DNA of 64,000 nt. Origin: Mycolicibacterium malmesburyense. Its GTDB lineage: Bacteria > Actinomycetota > Actinomycetes > Mycobacteriales > Mycobacteriaceae. Location: NCBI RefSeq assembly GCF_001050015.1, contig NZ_CVTB01000302.1, positions 1 to 64,000 of the forward strand, written 5' to 3'. The translations under genes and the position numbers were made by a program. Below, in pieces: positions 38,219 to 48,943 of the stretch. The notes beneath the pieces are model-generated. The model saw nothing but the letters and a program-made list of their open reading frames with translations, was not told the origin of the DNA and searched no databases. Position 1 is the first letter of the stretch; each line of letters begins with the position of its first letter.

Positions 38219-38797
38219 ATGACATTTTCGGGAGAACGTCTCGATGCTGTCGTTGCTGAGGCTGTGGCAGGAAACCGGGACGCGCTCCGGGAGGTGCTGG
38301 AGACCATCCGTCCGATCGTTGTTCGGTATTGCCGGGCAAGGGTGGGGGCGACAGAGCGCAGTGGCCTCTCAGCAGACGACGTTGCCCAGGAGGTTTGCTT
38401 GGCCGCCATCACGGCGCTGCCACGTTACAAGGATCAGGGACGCCCGTTCCTGGCCTTCGTGTACGGCATTGCCGCCCACAAGGTTGCCGACGCGCATCGC
38501 GCGGCAGCCAGGAATCGATCCGACCCGACCGATGTCGTGCCGGAGCGATACTCGCTGGACGCCGGACCCGAGCAGATGGCACTGGACGCCGAGGCATCGG
38601 CGCGGATGAAGAAGCTCTTGGCCGTGCTTCCCGAGAAACAGCGCGAGATCCTGATCTTGCGCGTCGTCGTGGGGATGAGTGCCGAGGAGACCGCGGAGGC
38701 GGTCGGCAGCACGCCGGGCGCCGTGCGCGTCGCTCAACACCGCGCACTTGCGAAATTGAAGTCCGAGATCGTCGCGACGGGGCGTGACTATGCCTGA
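38219..38797 (+). CDS. sigD: ECF sigma factor SigD
   Basis: Extracytoplasmic-function sigma factor linked to starvation response. The 192-residue product has region 2 (VRYCRARVGATERSGLSADDVAQEVCLAA, then FLAFVYGIAAHKVADAHR) and region 4 (LPEKQREILILRVVVGMSAEETAEAVGSTPGAVRVAQHRAL). The ATG at 38219 with GGAGAG upstream is chosen over a TTG six codons earlier. Its stop overlaps the anti-sigma gene by 8 bases, so the pair is translationally coupled. Confidence 0.95.
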   Translation: MTFSGERLDAVVAEAVAGNRDALREVLETIRPIVVRYCRARVGATERSGLSADDVAQEVCLAAITALPRYKDQGRPFLAFVYGIAAHKVADAHRAAARNRSDPTDVVPERYSLDAGPEQMALDAEASARMKKLLAVLPEKQREILILRVVVGMSAEETAEAVGSTPGAVRVAQHRALAKLKSEIVATGRDYA

Positions 38798-39956
38798 CTT
38801 CGGACGCTGGACTTCGAACGGGGGAGATCCCTCGCTCAACGAGATCAACCGCACCGATCGGTTCCTCGATTCGCTGGCCACCCAGCAGCCGGTGTACTCG
38901 ACCGATCCCAGCGAGGCGGAACTCGCCCAGCTGCTCGCCGGCTGGCGCGACGAGATCCGCGGCGCGCCTCTGACCGCCACGGTCACGCCGCTCGACGCGG
39001 TGCTGGCGCTCGATCGGGCCGCGGCATCGCGGCGCCGCACGCGCACGTCCTTGGCGGTCGTGGGGTCCGCCGCGGCCGCGGTGCTGTGCATCGGCGGCTT
39101 CGGTGCGGTGGTGGCCGGCTCGGGTCCGGGCGACTCGCTGTACGGACTGCGCACGATGCTGTTCGGGGAGCGCCAGGACACCCGTGACGACGCGGTCGTA
39201 CTCGCCGCGCAGACGGAGATGGCCCAGGTGCAGCAGCTGATCGACCAGGGGGATTGGCAAGCCGCACAGGACAAGCTGCAGACGCTGACGACCACCGTTG
39301 CGACGGTCAACGACACGCAGCGCAAGGAACAGCTGGTCACCCAGTGGCAGGAACTGACCGTGAAGGTCGAGGCGCAGGACCCGGCCGCGACCATTCCGCC
39401 GGGCGCTCCGCCGCCGACCTTCCCCGAGGTCGTCGTGCTCACCCCGGGTGAGGGGACGACGTCGTCGGAAACAACTCCGCCGTCGGAGACCACGTCGCCG
39501 TCCGAGACGACGCCGCCGTCGGACACGACCTCGCCTTCGGATGCGACCTCGCCGTCAACGCCGCCGTCGTCGCCGTCACCATCGTCCCCATCGCCGACGA
39601 CGACGTCGGTGCCGGGAAGCCAGTTACCGCAACCGACTTCGGTGCCGAACACCACGCTGCCGACCACCGCGTTGCCGACCCTGAGCGCCACCCCGCAGCC
39701 AACGGCGCTGCCGACACCGACGGCCACGCCGCAACCAACGGCGACCCCGACGGCCGCACCGCAACCGACACCGTCGGCGAGCGCACCGCTACCGACGCCG
39801 AGCACACGAGTTGAGATTCCGACGCCGTCGTCAGTGGTCGAGCAGCAAGAGGACGAGCAACCGTCGGCCGAGCCGACGGTCAGGCAACCGGCATCCCCGC
39901 CCAAGACGGCGGCCACGACGGTGACCGTGCCGGACGCGGTCGAGGAGTCGGGCTAG
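38790..39956 (+). CDS. rsdA: RsdA, membrane anti-sigma factor of SigD, with long repetitive tail
   Basis: Binds and holds SigD at the membrane; family knowledge says that ClpXP degradation releases it. The 388-residue product has a cytoplasmic anti-sigma domain (1-80), one transmembrane helix near 87-110 (SLAVVGSAAAAVLCIGGFG), a coiled region (about 130-195) and then about 170 residues of Thr/Ser/Pro low-complexity repeats (SETT, SDTT, PTPTATPQP) exposed outside. The ATG at 38790 overlaps sigD. The tail may be O-mannosylated; that is inference. Confidence 0.92.
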   Translation: MPDFGRWTSNGGDPSLNEINRTDRFLDSLATQQPVYSTDPSEAELAQLLAGWRDEIRGAPLTATVTPLDAVLALDRAAASRRRTRTSLAVVGSAAAAVLCIGGFGAVVAGSGPGDSLYGLRTMLFGERQDTRDDAVVLAAQTEMAQVQQLIDQGDWQAAQDKLQTLTTTVATVNDTQRKEQLVTQWQELTVKVEAQDPAATIPPGAPPPTFPEVVVLTPGEGTTSSETTPPSETTSPSETTPPSDTTSPSDATSPSTPPSSPSPSSPSPTTTSVPGSQLPQPTSVPNTTLPTTALPTLSATPQPTALPTPTATPQPTATPTAAPQPTPSASAPLPTPSTRVEIPTPSSVVEQQEDEQPSAEPTVRQPASPPKTAATTVTVPDAVEESG

Positions 39957-39957
39957 C

Positions 39958-40362
39958 TCAGCGGTAGCCGTCGGATTCCGACGCCGCCTCGTTCAGCGAA
40001 GCGTCGGCGTAGCCGCGGCAGTAATCCCACGTGACGTAGGCGTCGGGTTCGGGGTCGTAGGCGGGCTCGTGCGGCCGCACGGTGCCGTCGACCAGCAGCT
40101 GCAGCAGGTTGGCGCGCAGCATGTCCCAGTCGTGGTAGTGATCCTGCTGGCATTCGTCGCAGCACACGACCAGGCCGCGGATCCCCCTGTGCGCCAGGAG
40201 CGCCTCGTAGACCGCCAGATCGGCGAGATCGGCCTCGACCGCGGTTCGCTCCTGTGGGTCGAGTGGTTGGCCTGGCTCGAGCGCGTCGAGGGCAGCCGAA
40301 GGATCGCACGGGTCATCGGCGAACGGGTCCGGTGGCAAACCCGGTGGCAGGTGGTCACGCAC
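39958..40362 (-). CDS. DUF5319 protein, Rv3412-like
   Basis: 134-residue acidic conserved actinobacterial protein placed like Rv3412 between rsdA and guaB2. A characteristic VVCCDECQQDHYHDWDML near residues 65-82 has a CxxC pair plus His/Asp residues and could bind a metal. The C-terminus WDYCRGYADASLNEA is also family-typical. GTG start. Biochemical function unknown. It is convergent with rsdA, 1 base apart. Confidence 0.8.
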   Translation of the reverse strand: MRDHLPPGLPPDPFADDPCDPSAALDALEPGQPLDPQERTAVEADLADLAVYEALLAHRGIRGLVVCCDECQQDHYHDWDMLRANLLQLLVDGTVRPHEPAYDPEPDAYVTWDYCRGYADASLNEAASESDGYR

Positions 40363-40423
40363 GAGTCCACCCTACGCAGCGGGGCGGGGATAGCGCTAGC
40401 CGTCACGCCGTCATGGCCCGTGA

Positions 40424-42064
<1,641 letters not shown>

Positions 42065-42077
42065 GGAGAACTGGGCC

Positions 42078-43214
42078 GTGCGCGACATGGTTGAAATCGG
42101 CATGGGCAGAACCGCCCGCCGCACATACGAACTCGACGACATCAACATCGTCCCGTCGCGGCGCACCCGGTCGTCGCAGGATGTCTCGACCGCCTGGCAA
42201 CTCGACGCCTACCGGTTCGAGATCCCGGTCGTCGCGCATCCGACCGACGCGCTCGTATCCCCGGAATTCGCAATAGAAATGGGCCGGCTCGGCGGGCTGG
42301 CCGTGCTCAACGGGGAAGGCCTGATCGGGCGGCACGCCGACGTCGAAGCCAAGGTCGCCCAGGTCGTCGAGGCGGCGGTGAAAGAGCCCGAACCGACGGC
42401 GGCGGTCCGACTGCTGCAGCAGTTGCACGCCGCGCCGTTGGACCCGGATCTGCTGGGAGCGGCCGTCGCGCGGATCCGCGAGGCAGGAGTGACGACGGCC
42501 GTGCGGGTCAGCCCCCAGAACGCCCAGGCGCTGACGCCCACGCTGCTCTCCGCCGGCATCGACCTGCTGATCATCCAGGGCACGATCATCTCCGCCGAGC
42601 GCGTGGCTTCCAACGGAGAGCCACTGAACCTCAAGACCTTCATCTCCGAACTCGACGTGCCGGTCGTCGCCGGCGGCGTGCTCGATCACCGCACCGCGCT
42701 GCACCTGATGCGCACCGGCGCGGCCGGCGTCATCGTCGGCTACGGTTCGACCAGCGGCGTGACCACCAGCGACGAGGTCCTGGGTATCAGCGTGCCGATG
42801 GCCACCGCGATCGCCGACGCGGCCGCGGCCCGCCGCGAGTACCTCGACGAGACGGGTGGGCGCTACGTGCACGTGCTGGCCGATGGCGACATGCACACCT
42901 CCGGTGACCTGGCCAAGGCCATCGCGTGCGGTGCGGACGCGGTGGTGCTCGGCACCCCGCTGGCCTCGTCGGCCGAAGCGCTCGGCGACGGCTGGTTCTG
43001 GCCTGCCGCCGCCGCGCATCCGTCGCTGCCGCGCGGTGCGTTTCTCCAGGTGGCGGAGGGTGATCGCCCGTCACTGCAGCAGGTGCTGACCGGACCTTCC
43101 GACGATCCGTTCGGCTCGCTGAACCTGGTCGGCGGGTTGCGCCGCTCGATGGCCAAGGCGGGCTACTGCGACCTCAAGGAGTTTCAGAAGGTCGGGCTGA
43201 CGGTCGGCAGCTGA
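42078..43214 (+). CDS. guaB3: GuaB3, IMP dehydrogenase-family protein (GMP reductase-like)
   Basis: 378-residue IMPDH/GMP-reductase-family protein without a CBS insert (VEIGMGRTARRTYELDDINIVPSRRTRSS, then VAGGVLDHRTALHLMRTGAAGV). The canonical catalytic loop Cys is not obvious, so the reaction is uncertain; recent work on related proteins supports GMP reductase activity. The GTG at 42078 is chosen because AAGGAG lies 9 bases upstream; homologues are often annotated from the ATG three codons later. Operon with guaB2. Confidence 0.92.
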   Translation: MRDMVEIGMGRTARRTYELDDINIVPSRRTRSSQDVSTAWQLDAYRFEIPVVAHPTDALVSPEFAIEMGRLGGLAVLNGEGLIGRHADVEAKVAQVVEAAVKEPEPTAAVRLLQQLHAAPLDPDLLGAAVARIREAGVTTAVRVSPQNAQALTPTLLSAGIDLLIIQGTIISAERVASNGEPLNLKTFISELDVPVVAGGVLDHRTALHLMRTGAAGVIVGYGSTSGVTTSDEVLGISVPMATAIADAAAARREYLDETGGRYVHVLADGDMHTSGDLAKAIACGADAVVLGTPLASSAEALGDGWFWPAAAAHPSLPRGAFLQVAEGDRPSLQQVLTGPSDDPFGSLNLVGGLRRSMAKAGYCDLKEFQKVGLTVGS

Positions 43215-43236
43215 GCCGGCGCATACGCTGGGCGGA

Positions 43237-43443
43237 GTGTTCTTCTTCCTCTTCAGTTACGGCACCAAACAACAACACCTGGGTGCGGGGGAGGTTCGGA
43301 CATGCCCACGCTGCAACAACACCACGCAGTGGTCCCGGGTGCGGGAGTTCAAGCAGTTCTCGCTGTTCTTCATCCCGGTGGCGCGGTGGAACCGCCGACA
43401 GTTCGAGGTCTGCGGGATCTGCGGCACCGCCGTCGCCGTGTGA
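43237..43443 (+). CDS. Small zinc-ribbon protein
   Basis: 68-residue protein starting MFFFLFSYGTKQQHLGAGEVR, with two CxxC knuckles (TCPRCNNT and VCGICGTA) 30 residues apart, i.e. a zinc ribbon with a hydrophobic N-terminal strand. This type is common in actinobacteria; no function is established. The GTG start follows a possible TACGCT -10 about 8 bases upstream. It lies between guaB3 and choD on the same strand. Confidence 0.82.
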   Translation: MFFFLFSYGTKQQHLGAGEVRTCPRCNNTTQWSRVREFKQFSLFFIPVARWNRRQFEVCGICGTAVAV

Positions 43444-43454
43444 GCGGCTAGGAA

Positions 43455-43478
43455 GTTACCCCTCGGTAACGTCATACT
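43455..43478 (+). promoter_or_regulatory. choD promoter with GTTACC-N4-GGTAAC operator
   Basis: GTTACC (43455-43460) and GGTAAC (43465-43470) form an inverted repeat directly upstream of CATACT (43473-43478), which is six bases before the choD ATG. The arrangement predicts a leaderless message and repression by a dimeric regulator, probably TetR-type, occupying the spacer. Confidence 0.6.
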
Positions 43479-43484
43479 GGACGG

Positions 43485-45230
43485 ATGGAACCTGACTACG
43501 ACGTCCTGGTGATCGGTTCGGGGTTCGGCGGCAGCGTCACGGCACTGCGACTCACCGAGAAGGGCTATCGCGTCGGCGTGCTCGAGGCGGGCCGACGGTA
43601 CGCCGACGAGGACTTCGCCAAGACCTCGTGGAACCTGCGCAAGTTCCTGTGGGCTCCGCAGCTCGGCATGTACGGCATCCAGCGGATCCACCTGCTGCGC
43701 AACGTCATGATCCTGGCCGGCGCGGGGGTGGGGGGCGGCTCCCTGAACTACGCCAACACCCTGTACGTGCCGCCCGATCCGTTCTTCAACGACCCGCAGT
43801 GGAAGGACATCACCGACTGGCGCGCGGAGCTGATGCCGCACTACGACCAGGCGCAACGCATGCTCGGCGTCGTCACCAACCCGACGTTCACCGACGCCGA
43901 CCGCGTCGTCAAAGAGGTCGCCGAAGAGATGGGCGTCGGCGACACATTCGTGCCGACCCCCGTGGGCGTCTTCTTCGGACCCGACGGCACGAAGGCGCCG
44001 GGCAAGACGGTGGCCGACCCGTACTTCGGCGGTGTCGGACCGGCCCGCAAGGGGTGCATCGAGGTCGGTCAATGCATGACCGGCTGCCGGCACAACGGTA
44101 AGAACACGCTGGTCAAGAACTACCTGTACCTGGCAGAGAAGTTCGGCGCCGAGATCCACCCGATGACGACGGTCGCCGGCTTCGAGCAGCGCCCGGACGG
44201 GCTGTGGAACGTGCACACCGTGCGCACCGGCCGCTGGGTGCGTAAACGCAAACGCACCTTCACCGCGTCGCATGTGGTGCTGGCGGCCGGCACCTACGGC
44301 ACGCAGCGCCTGCTGTTCAAGATGCGCGACAGCGGCAAGCTGCCGAACCTTTCGGACAAGCTCGGCGTGCTGACCCGGACCAACTCCGAATCCATCGTCG
44401 GCGCAGGCAGATTCGAGGTCTCCGACGACCTCGACCTGACGCACGGCGTGGCGATCACGTCGTCGATCCATCCCACCCCGGACACCCACATCGAGCCCGT
44501 GCGCTACGGGAAGGGGTCCAACGCCATGGGTCTGCTGCAGACGCTGATGACCGACGGTGACGGCCCCGAAGGCACCGCCGTTCCGCGGTGGAAACAGCTG
44601 TTCACCAATGCACGCAACGATCCGCGCGGCACGCTTCGCCTGCTCAACGTCCGGCGGTGGAGCGAGCGCACGCTGATCGCGCTGGTCATGCAGCACCTCG
44701 ACAATTCGATCACCACGTACACCAAGCGCAACAGGTTGGGGATCAGGCGCTTCTTGAGCAAGCAGGGCCACGGCGCGCCCAACCCGACGTGGATCCCGGT
44801 CGGTAACCGGGTCACTCGGCGCATCGCCGAGAAGATCGACGGGGTCGCGGGCGGGACTTGGGGCGAGCTGTTCAACATCCCGCTCACCGCGCACTTCCTC
44901 GGCGGGGCGGCCATCGGTGACGACGCTCAACACGGGGTCATCGACCCGTACCACCGGGTGTACGGCTATCCGACGCTCCTGGTGCACGACGGCGCGGCGA
45001 TCTCGGCGAATCTCGGTGTCAACCCGTCGCTTTCGATCACCGCGCAGGCCGAGCGCGCCGCATCGCTGTGGCCGAACAAGGGTGAGCAGGACCTGCGGCC
45101 CGAGCAGGGGCTGCCGTATCGGCGGTTGGAGCCCATCGCGCCGCGGAACCCGGTCGTGCCCGCAAACGCACCGGCGGCACTTCGATGGGTGCCGATCCAA
45201 CCGATGGTTAAAGACCGTCAAATCGGGTAA
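43485..45230 (+). CDS. choD: Cholesterol oxidase-like GMC flavoprotein
   Basis: 581-residue orthologue of M. tuberculosis ChoD. FAD motif DVLVIGSGFGGSVTALRL at the N-terminus, the GAGVGGGSLNYANTLY segment, GCIEVGQCMTGCRHNGKNTL with three Cys, and the C-terminal AHFLGGAAIG then DGAAISANLGVNPSLSITAQAE. Although called cholesterol oxidase, its role in sterol degradation is debated. It has no signal peptide. Immediately downstream of guaB3 and the zinc-ribbon gene as in M. tuberculosis, but with its own promoter and operator-like repeat. Confidence 0.92.
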   Translation: MEPDYDVLVIGSGFGGSVTALRLTEKGYRVGVLEAGRRYADEDFAKTSWNLRKFLWAPQLGMYGIQRIHLLRNVMILAGAGVGGGSLNYANTLYVPPDPFFNDPQWKDITDWRAELMPHYDQAQRMLGVVTNPTFTDADRVVKEVAEEMGVGDTFVPTPVGVFFGPDGTKAPGKTVADPYFGGVGPARKGCIEVGQCMTGCRHNGKNTLVKNYLYLAEKFGAEIHPMTTVAGFEQRPDGLWNVHTVRTGRWVRKRKRTFTASHVVLAAGTYGTQRLLFKMRDSGKLPNLSDKLGVLTRTNSESIVGAGRFEVSDDLDLTHGVAITSSIHPTPDTHIEPVRYGKGSNAMGLLQTLMTDGDGPEGTAVPRWKQLFTNARNDPRGTLRLLNVRRWSERTLIALVMQHLDNSITTYTKRNRLGIRRFLSKQGHGAPNPTWIPVGNRVTRRIAEKIDGVAGGTWGELFNIPLTAHFLGGAAIGDDAQHGVIDPYHRVYGYPTLLVHDGAAISANLGVNPSLSITAQAERAASLWPNKGEQDLRPEQGLPYRRLEPIAPRNPVVPANAPAALRWVPIQPMVKDRQIG

Positions 45231-45281
45231 CTGATTTTCCGCTCAGGGGGGGCTGCGCCTATTGCGAGGGAGGGGTCGCCG

Positions 45282-45941
45282 ATGCGGACGGCTTATCAGG
45301 AGCAACTGGCCGCACTGAGCGCCCAGCTCGGCGAGATGTGCGGCCTGGCGATCACCGCGTTGGAGCGCGCCACTCAAGCCCTGCTCGGCGCCGATCTGGC
45401 GCTCGCGGAGCAGGTCATCGCCGACCACGAGCACATCATCGCGCTCAACCGGCGGGTCGAGGATGCGGCGCTGCGGATCCTTGCGCTGCAGCAACCCGTC
45501 GCGAGCGACCTACGCATGGTGGTCGGTTCCATCCACATCGCCGCCGACATCGACCGGATGGGCGCGCTGGCGGCCCACGTCGCCGGGATCTCGCGGTTGC
45601 GGCATCCGGATTGCGCACTGCCCGCCGACGTGCGCGCGAGCTTCGCCGAGATGGGTGCGCGCGCGGTGCAACTCGCGAAGACGGCGCAGGAGGTGCTGCT
45701 GTCGCGCGATCCCGACAAGGCGGCACGGCTGCGCGATGAGGACGACGCCGTCGACGCCGAACACCGGCATCTGTTCACGCTGTTGATCGACCACAAGTGG
45801 CAGGACGGCGTGTGTTCGGCCGTCGACGTCGCGTTGCTCGGCCGCTACTACGAACGGTTCGCCGACCACGCCGTCGAGATCGGCAAGCGGGTGGTGTTCG
45901 AGGCGACCGGCGGGCTGCCCAGCCACAAGCAGATCGGCTAG
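45282..45941 (+). CDS. phoU: PhoU phosphate-signalling regulator
   Basis: Couples the Pst phosphate transporter to the SenX3-RegX3 two-component system and damps phosphate uptake. The 219-residue product is two three-helix PhoU repeats: first with [28 protein letters not shown], second with [23 protein letters not shown], both containing the metal-binding E/DxxxD patterns. A GAGGGAGGGG ribosome site precedes the ATG. No pst genes are nearby. Confidence 0.95.
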   Translation: MRTAYQEQLAALSAQLGEMCGLAITALERATQALLGADLALAEQVIADHEHIIALNRRVEDAALRILALQQPVASDLRMVVGSIHIAADIDRMGALAAHVAGISRLRHPDCALPADVRASFAEMGARAVQLAKTAQEVLLSRDPDKAARLRDEDDAVDAEHRHLFTLLIDHKWQDGVCSAVDVALLGRYYERFADHAVEIGKRVVFEATGGLPSHKQIG

Positions 45942-46018
45942 CGACACCGGCTAGCGGTAACAGCGACGTCGGAAAAGACGCCCTGGCGGATGTCCGGCAG
46001 TGTCGATGACCGCCGACG

Positions 46019-46062
46019 CCCCTGTCGGGGATGGTTTTCACACCAATCCATCACGACAGGGG
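46019..46062 (+). promoter_or_regulatory. 9-bp stem enclosing the ribosome site of the chimeric gene
   Basis: CCCCTGTCG (46019-46027) pairs with CGACAGGGG (46054-46062); the right arm includes the AGGGG ribosome site for the ATG at 46071. It may hide the ribosome site, or be a relict of earlier regulation of the decarboxylase gene. Confidence 0.4.
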
Positions 46063-46070
46063 TGATTTAA

Positions 46071-46589
46071 ATGACCGACCAGAAGACCGTCCACGAGGTG
46101 ACCTTCGATTTACTCCGGAAGCTGGGGCTGACAACAGTTTTCGGCAACCCGGGCTCGACCGAGCAGACGTTTCTGCAGAACTTTCCGGACGATTTCAAAC
46201 CCGCGCTGGGACCCGCCGTCGTCAGGAGCGTCGCCGAACGCGTCGCGCCGGACGCCGCGCGGTTGGCCGAGTTCGCCGAGCGGATCAGCGCCGCCGAGCG
46301 GCCGATGCTGGTGCTCGGCCCCGAGGTGGACCGCGCCGGCGGCTGGGACGCCGGTATCGCCCGGCCGCTGATCATCAACGGCTGGGTGCGCTCCGGTCAC
46401 CCGGACGACGAGACGAGCCGACTGGTGGCCGAGATCGCCGATGCGGCAACACGAATCACCGGTATTCCCGCGGCGCGTGTGCTCGTAATCATCGGCAACA
46501 GCCCCGCGCGCTTCGCGATCGAGGGCGGGCGGGTCCTGCCCGACCCCGGGCAGGAACAGGCGTGGCTGGCGGCAGGCAGCGTGACCTAG
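46071..46589 (+). pseudogene. Chimeric remnant: benzoylformate-decarboxylase pieces fused in frame to a tautomerase
   Basis: One 172-residue frame is built from three unrelated parts. Residues 1-43 are the N-terminus of a thiamine-diphosphate decarboxylase of the benzoylformate type (VHEVTFDLLRKLGLTTVFGNPGSTE, keeping the catalytic Glu). Residues about 44-101 are from the linker and middle domain of the same family (KPALGPAVVRS, then AAERPMLVLGPEVDRAGGWDAG). Residues about 103-172 match the tautomerase superfamily (RPLIINGWVRSGHP, then ITGIPAARVLVIIGNSP). About 140 decarboxylase residues and the whole cofactor domain are missing, and the tautomerase Pro is internal instead of N-terminal, so neither activity is expected. 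The frame is intact. The last 4 bases overlap GH65. Confidence 0.8.
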
Positions 46590-48943
46590 GTCGGGCGCCT
46601 GCACACCGGCTCGCGCAACGGCGGTTGCGCAGGCGTCGGCAGCAGTGGCTTGCACCAGCGGACCGGCACGGTGGTCGGCTCCCGAGCGGTGACCTGTAGA
46701 TCCTCGCCACCATGGCGGATCACCAGCTCACCCTCGGGACCGTCGCGCAGCGTGTAGGTGACGTCCTTGTGATTGGCGTCAACGGTGAGCCGGAAGCTCC
46801 TCCAGCGCAACCGGAACCGGAGCCGCGAAATCCCGTCGGGCAGGCGGGGGCTGAGCTCGAGCACCCCTTCGTCGTCGCGCAATCCGCCGAAGCCCGCCAC
46901 CAGCGCGGTCCACGCGCCCGCCAGTGACGCCATGTGCAGGCCGTCGCGGGTGTTGTGGTGCAGATCGCGCAGGTCGATCATCGCCGCCTCGTATGCGTAG
47001 TCGTGGGCGAGCTCGAGATGGCCGACGTCGGCGCACATCACCGCCTGCGTGCACGCCGACAGCGACGAGTCCCGGGTGGTGCGACGTTCGTAGTAGTCGA
47101 CGTTGTGCGCCTTCTGTTCGGCGGTGAACGCGTGGCCCTGCCAGTGCATGGCCAGCACCAGATCGGCCTGTTTGACCACCTGCGCCGGGTAGAGCCGGAC
47201 GTACGGTTCGTTCAGCAGCAGGGGGTAGATCGTGTTGGTGTCGAAGTCCCACTCGCGCAGCGTCGTGAAGCCTTCGCACTGTGGGTGCACGCCGAGTTCC
47301 TCGTCGAACGGGATGTTGGCGGTGTCGGCGGCGTGGCGCCACGCGGCCATCTCCTCGGTGGAGACGCCGGCCGCCTGGGCGGCATCGAGGTGGCGCTCGC
47401 AGGCGTCGGCGGCCGCCCGAAGGTTCGCCGCCGCCATCAGATTCGTGAACACGTTGTCGCGCACGATGGCGGTGTACTCGTCCGGCCCGGTGACCCCGTC
47501 GACGTGCCACACCCCGTGACGATCGTGATGCCCCAGCGATGTCCACAATCGCGCGGTGTCGATGAGCACCTGGAGCCCGCACTCCGACTCGAGCGAGTGA
47601 TCGCCGGTGACGACGCGGTAGCGCTCGAACGCGATCGCGATCGTGGCGTTGATGTGAAACGCCGCCGTGCCCGCCGGCCAGTAGGCCGAGCACTCCTCGC
47701 CGCGGATCGTGCGCCAAGGGTATGCGGCACCGTCGAGGTCCAGCTGCGTGGCCCGCTCTCTGGCCAGCGGCAGAATCGATGCGCGCCAACGCAATGCGTC
47801 GGCCGCCGCGGAGGGATGGGTGTAGGTCAGCACCGGTAGCACGAAGCCCTCGGTGTCCCAGAAGGCGTGGCCGTCATAGCCCGTTCCGGTCAGGCCCTTG
47901 CTGGGAATGGCGCGGCGCTCGGCGCGGGCACTGGCCTGCAGGACGTGAAAAAGACCGAACCGCACCGCCTGCTGGCAGTCGGGATCGCCCTCCACCTCGA
48001 CGTCCGCGCCGTCCCAGAAATCGTCGAGGTACGCCCGCTGCGCGTCGAGCAGGCCCTGCCAACCCGTGTAGCGCGCACTGCTGAGCGCCGCCGCCGCCTG
48101 GTCGCGCAGCGCTGGGCGCGAGCGCAGGCTCGACCATCCGTATGCGAGGTACTTGACGATTCGCAGGCGCTGGCCGGGACGCAGCCCGCAGATGATCGTC
48201 GTGTTGGCCCAGTCGGCGCCCGCCCCGGTCTCGACCTCGACGCGGCCGGGCACGTCGATGTCGTGGTCCATGGCGGCGGCCATCATCAGATTGCTGCCGC
48301 GGGTGCGGTGCAGCAGGATCGCGCCGCGTTCGGAATTTTCGTGCTGAACCGGCTCGAGCGGCTTCTCCAGCACGGCCGACACCCGCGGATCCTTGGTCGA
48401 CGGCGGTAACTCCTCGTTGGCCACCAGTTCGGATTGCACGGTGACGCGCACGAATTCGTCCTGCGCCTCGACGACGTACTCGATGGCAGCGCAACTGCGC
48501 TGCGCGAGCGAAACAATTCGAGTGGAGACGACCTTGATCTTCTTACCCGCCGGCGAGCGCCAGCATGCGGTGCGTTTGAGCGTGCCCGCCCGAAGGTCGA
48601 GAACGCGTTCGTGGTCGAGCAGTTCGCCGTAACGCACGTCGAACGGTTCGTCGTCGACCAGCAGTCGCATCAGCTTGCCGTTGGTGACGTTGACGACCGT
48701 CTGTCCGTCCTCGGGGTAGCCGTATCCCGCTTCCGCATAGGGCAGGGGACGAACCTCGTAGAACGAGTTCAGATACGTGCCGGGAAACCCGTGCGGTTCG
48801 CCTTCGTCGAGGTTTCCGCGCATGCCGATGTGCCCGTTGGACAACGCGAACAACGACTCCGACTGCGCGAGGACGCCGAGGTCGAGCGATTTCTCGCGGA
48901 CCTGCCAGGGCTCCACGGGGTAGATGTCGTCATGCAGGCTCAT
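46586..48943 (-). CDS. GH65 family glycoside hydrolase/phosphorylase, Rv3401-like
   Basis: 785-residue (alpha/alpha)6-barrel enzyme of glycoside hydrolase family 65, which contains maltose, trehalose and kojibiose phosphorylases. N-terminal beta-sandwich ([29 protein letters not shown]), catalytic barrel with [17 protein letters not shown] and general acid Glu in [18 protein letters not shown], then the phosphate-site region near [17 protein letters not shown]. Its start overlaps the HAD mutase stop (ATGA). The pairing with a beta-phosphoglucomutase-like gene strongly suggests phosphorolysis of an alpha-glucoside to beta-glucose-1-phosphate. Confidence 0.93.
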   Translation of the reverse strand: MSLHDDIYPVEPWQVREKSLDLGVLAQSESLFALSNGHIGMRGNLDEGEPHGFPGTYLNSFYEVRPLPYAEAGYGYPEDGQTVVNVTNGKLMRLLVDDEPFDVRYGELLDHERVLDLRAGTLKRTACWRSPAGKKIKVVSTRIVSLAQRSCAAIEYVVEAQDEFVRVTVQSELVANEELPPSTKDPRVSAVLEKPLEPVQHENSERGAILLHRTRGSNLMMAAAMDHDIDVPGRVEVETGAGADWANTTIICGLRPGQRLRIVKYLAYGWSSLRSRPALRDQAAAALSSARYTGWQGLLDAQRAYLDDFWDGADVEVEGDPDCQQAVRFGLFHVLQASARAERRAIPSKGLTGTGYDGHAFWDTEGFVLPVLTYTHPSAAADALRWRASILPLARERATQLDLDGAAYPWRTIRGEECSAYWPAGTAAFHINATIAIAFERYRVVTGDHSLESECGLQVLIDTARLWTSLGHHDRHGVWHVDGVTGPDEYTAIVRDNVFTNLMAAANLRAAADACERHLDAAQAAGVSTEEMAAWRHAADTANIPFDEELGVHPQCEGFTTLREWDFDTNTIYPLLLNEPYVRLYPAQVVKQADLVLAMHWQGHAFTAEQKAHNVDYYERRTTRDSSLSACTQAVMCADVGHLELAHDYAYEAAMIDLRDLHHNTRDGLHMASLAGAWTALVAGFGGLRDDEGVLELSPRLPDGISRLRFRLRWRSFRLTVDANHKDVTYTLRDGPEGELVIRHGGEDLQVTAREPTTVPVRWCKPLLPTPAQPPLREPVCRRPT

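Noticed and set aside
39448..39684. Arg-rich frame inside rsdA
   Set aside because: It is the alternative reading of the Thr/Ser/Pro repeat codons of rsdA.
43257..45221. 654-codon frame antisense to choD
   Set aside because: Shadow frame; choD has complete GMC motifs on the other strand.
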